A stretch of 8,101 nucleotides of DNA, taken from Hyphomicrobiales bacterium (GTDB lineage Bacteria > Pseudomonadota > Alphaproteobacteria > Rhizobiales > Aestuariivirgaceae). Where the stretch lies: contig JALSNA010000384.1 of assembly GCA_026987255.1 (NCBI GenBank), positions 1 to 8,101 on the forward strand. The letters are read 5' to 3'. A program made the position numbers and the translations under genes. The notes beneath the pieces were generated by a model. That model saw only the letters and a program-made list of their open reading frames with translations, made no database searches and had not been told where the DNA came from. Below, piece by piece: positions 6,971 through 8,101 of the stretch; position 1 is the first letter of the stretch; every line of letters begins with the position of its first letter.

Positions 6971-8101
6971 TCAGGTCTTTCCTTTCCGCATGCCGTGCTC
7001 CGCGGACGGCAGGAAGATGGTGAACGTCGTGCCCTCACCGGGGGCGGAGGCCACCTCCATGCGGCCATTGTAGCGCCGCACGATGGCCTGGCAGATGGTC
7101 AGGCCAAGGCCGGTGCCCTCGGCCTCGTCGGCGCGGCGCGAATAGAAGGGATCGAAAATGTGGCGCATGGTTTCGGCATCCATGCCGACACCGGTATCGG
7201 TGATATCCATGCGCACCATCTGGCCCTCGCGGCGCTGGCTGATGACGAGTTCGCCGCCGCCGGGCATGGCGTGAAAGGCATTCTGCACCAGGTTGAGCAC
7301 CAGCATGCGCATCTCGCCATCGGTGGCCAGGATGCGCGCCTCGTGATCCAGTTTCAGGGTGATGGACACCTTCTGGCGTTCGGCCTCGTAGCGCAACAGG
7401 GAGGTGACATCCTCCACCACCTCGGCCAGATCGACGATCTGGGGGCGATCGGCCGGCGGCATGGACAGGCGCAGCATCTTGCCGGTGACGGAAATGCACT
7501 GGTCCACCGCCTCGTCCACCTGGCCCAGATAGGCGAGGATTTCCTCCAGGGGGCGATTGTTGCTGGCGGCGCGGCTCATGGCCTGAAGCCCCAGGCGCAC
7601 CGAGGCGAGGGGATTGTGGATCTCGTGCGCCACGCCGGTGGCCAGCTGGCCCATCTCGGCCATGCGCTGCTCCTGGGTGACGGAGATCTGGGCCGACAGA
7701 TCGCGGATGGCCTCGACGACCAGCATCCCGCCGCCTGTGGCATCATCGAGGCGCGCGGCGATGATCTCGACCGGCAGCTTGCCGCCCTTGGCGTTGTGGT
7801 GGGTGTGCATGACCTTCATGGGGCCGGGATCGTTCTTCAACCCCTCGATGGGGCAGGTCACCAGGGAATGGGGACAGGGCTCATCGCGGCCATGGGCGGC
7901 ATAGCAGAAGCTGCCCGTCAAGGCGGCGGCATCCTCGCCGGTCTGCTCCCTGAAGGCGCGGTTGACCAGGCGGACGCGGTAATCGGGACCGATGACGCGG
8001 ATGCCATCGGGCACCGCGTCGATGAGCGATTGCAAGAAGGCGTCATGGGCGCGGATGCGGGCCACCTGGTCTTGCAGCTTTTCGGCCATGGTATTGAAAT
8101 T
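6971..8101 (-). CDS. PAS-containing sensor histidine kinase, C-terminal part (5' end beyond window)
   Basis: This is the sensor partner of the regulator downstream. The frame is open to the last base. Although an ATG occurs at 8089, the four codons before it read NFNT, and FNTMAEKL is typical of the end of a HAMP domain, so the true start and probable membrane segments lie outside. Numbering from that Met, a PAS domain spans about 15-130 and carries Cys62, His66, Cys72 and Cys79 in FCYAAHGRDEPCP and TCPIE. The dimerisation/phospho-acceptor helix has His155 in GVAHEIHNPL. The HATPase domain follows with N-box NLVQNAFHA (266-274), DTGVGM (298-303), DPFYSRR and GTGLGL (325-330). It ends 2 bp before the regulator ATG. 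The kinase type resembles NtrB/AtoS/ZraS partners of sigma54 activators. The signal is unknown; the Cys/His cluster suggests metal, Fe-S or redox sensing as inference. Confidence 0.93.
   Translation of the reverse strand, partial: NFNTMAEKLQDQVARIRAHDAFLQSLIDAVPDGIRVIGPDYRVRLVNRAFREQTGEDAAALTGSFCYAAHGRDEPCPHSLVTCPIEGLKNDPGPMKVMHTHHNAKGGKLPVEIIAARLDDATGGGMLVVEAIRDLSAQISVTQEQRMAEMGQLATGVAHEIHNPLASVRLGLQAMSRAASNNRPLEEILAYLGQVDEAVDQCISVTGKMLRLSMPPADRPQIVDLAEVVEDVTSLLRYEAERQKVSITLKLDHEARILATDGEMRMLVLNLVQNAFHAMPGGGELVISQRREGQMVRMDITDTGVGMDAETMRHIFDPFYSRRADEAEGTGLGLTICQAIVRRYNGRMEVASAPGEGTTFTIFLPSAEHGMRKGKT

Overview
The window is a GC-rich piece of a bacterial chromosome, most likely from an alphaproteobacterium, possibly near the Rhodospirillales. 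That placement rests on protein style, for example the YbeY ending LGLSDPY and the MiaB TRAM segment [11 protein letters not shown], and on the gene order miaB-phoH-ybeY-corC-lnt. It was not tested by any search. No RNA genes, insertion sequences, CRISPR arrays or phage genes were seen.

Left part (1-4772, all minus strand): a compact operon read from right to left, miaB (tRNA ms2i6A37 methylthiotransferase), phoH/ybeZ (PhoH-like ATPase), ybeY (rRNA-processing endoribonuclease), corC/ybeX (CBS and CorC_HlyC domain protein) and lnt (apolipoprotein N-acyltransferase, cut by the window edge). This is the conserved miaB-ybeZYX-lnt cluster of proteobacteria, joining tRNA and rRNA maturation to the last step of lipoprotein maturation. 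Genes overlap or nearly abut: phoH/ybeY share 8 bp and ybeY/corC share 4 bp. A good sigma70-type promoter (TTGTTC, 17 bp, TATAAG) lies just upstream of miaB and probably drives the whole operon. The phoH start is unusual: the best in-frame start is TTG.

Middle (4773-5604): a 196-bp divergent intergenic region, then msrA on the plus strand (peptide methionine sulfoxide reductase A). The msrA leader carries a perfect 9-bp inverted repeat and the only TGGCAC I found by eye on either strand. That hexamer is spaced as in a sigma54 -24/-12 promoter.

Right part (5601-8101, minus strand): a two-component system. A sensor histidine kinase, cut at the window edge just inside what looks like a HAMP domain, is followed 2 bp later by an NtrC-type response regulator (receiver, sigma54 AAA+ with intact GAFTGA, Fis-type HTH). 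The kinase PAS domain has an unusual Cys/His cluster (C-x3-H-x5-C-x6-C). The regulator and msrA are convergent, and their stop codons share one CTAG.

Most of the window is well-known housekeeping biology. The part most worth a second look is the right half: a possible redox- or metal-sensing kinase, a sigma54 activator, and a sigma54-like element in front of a methionine-oxidation repair gene. The link between them is a hypothesis from motif and position only.
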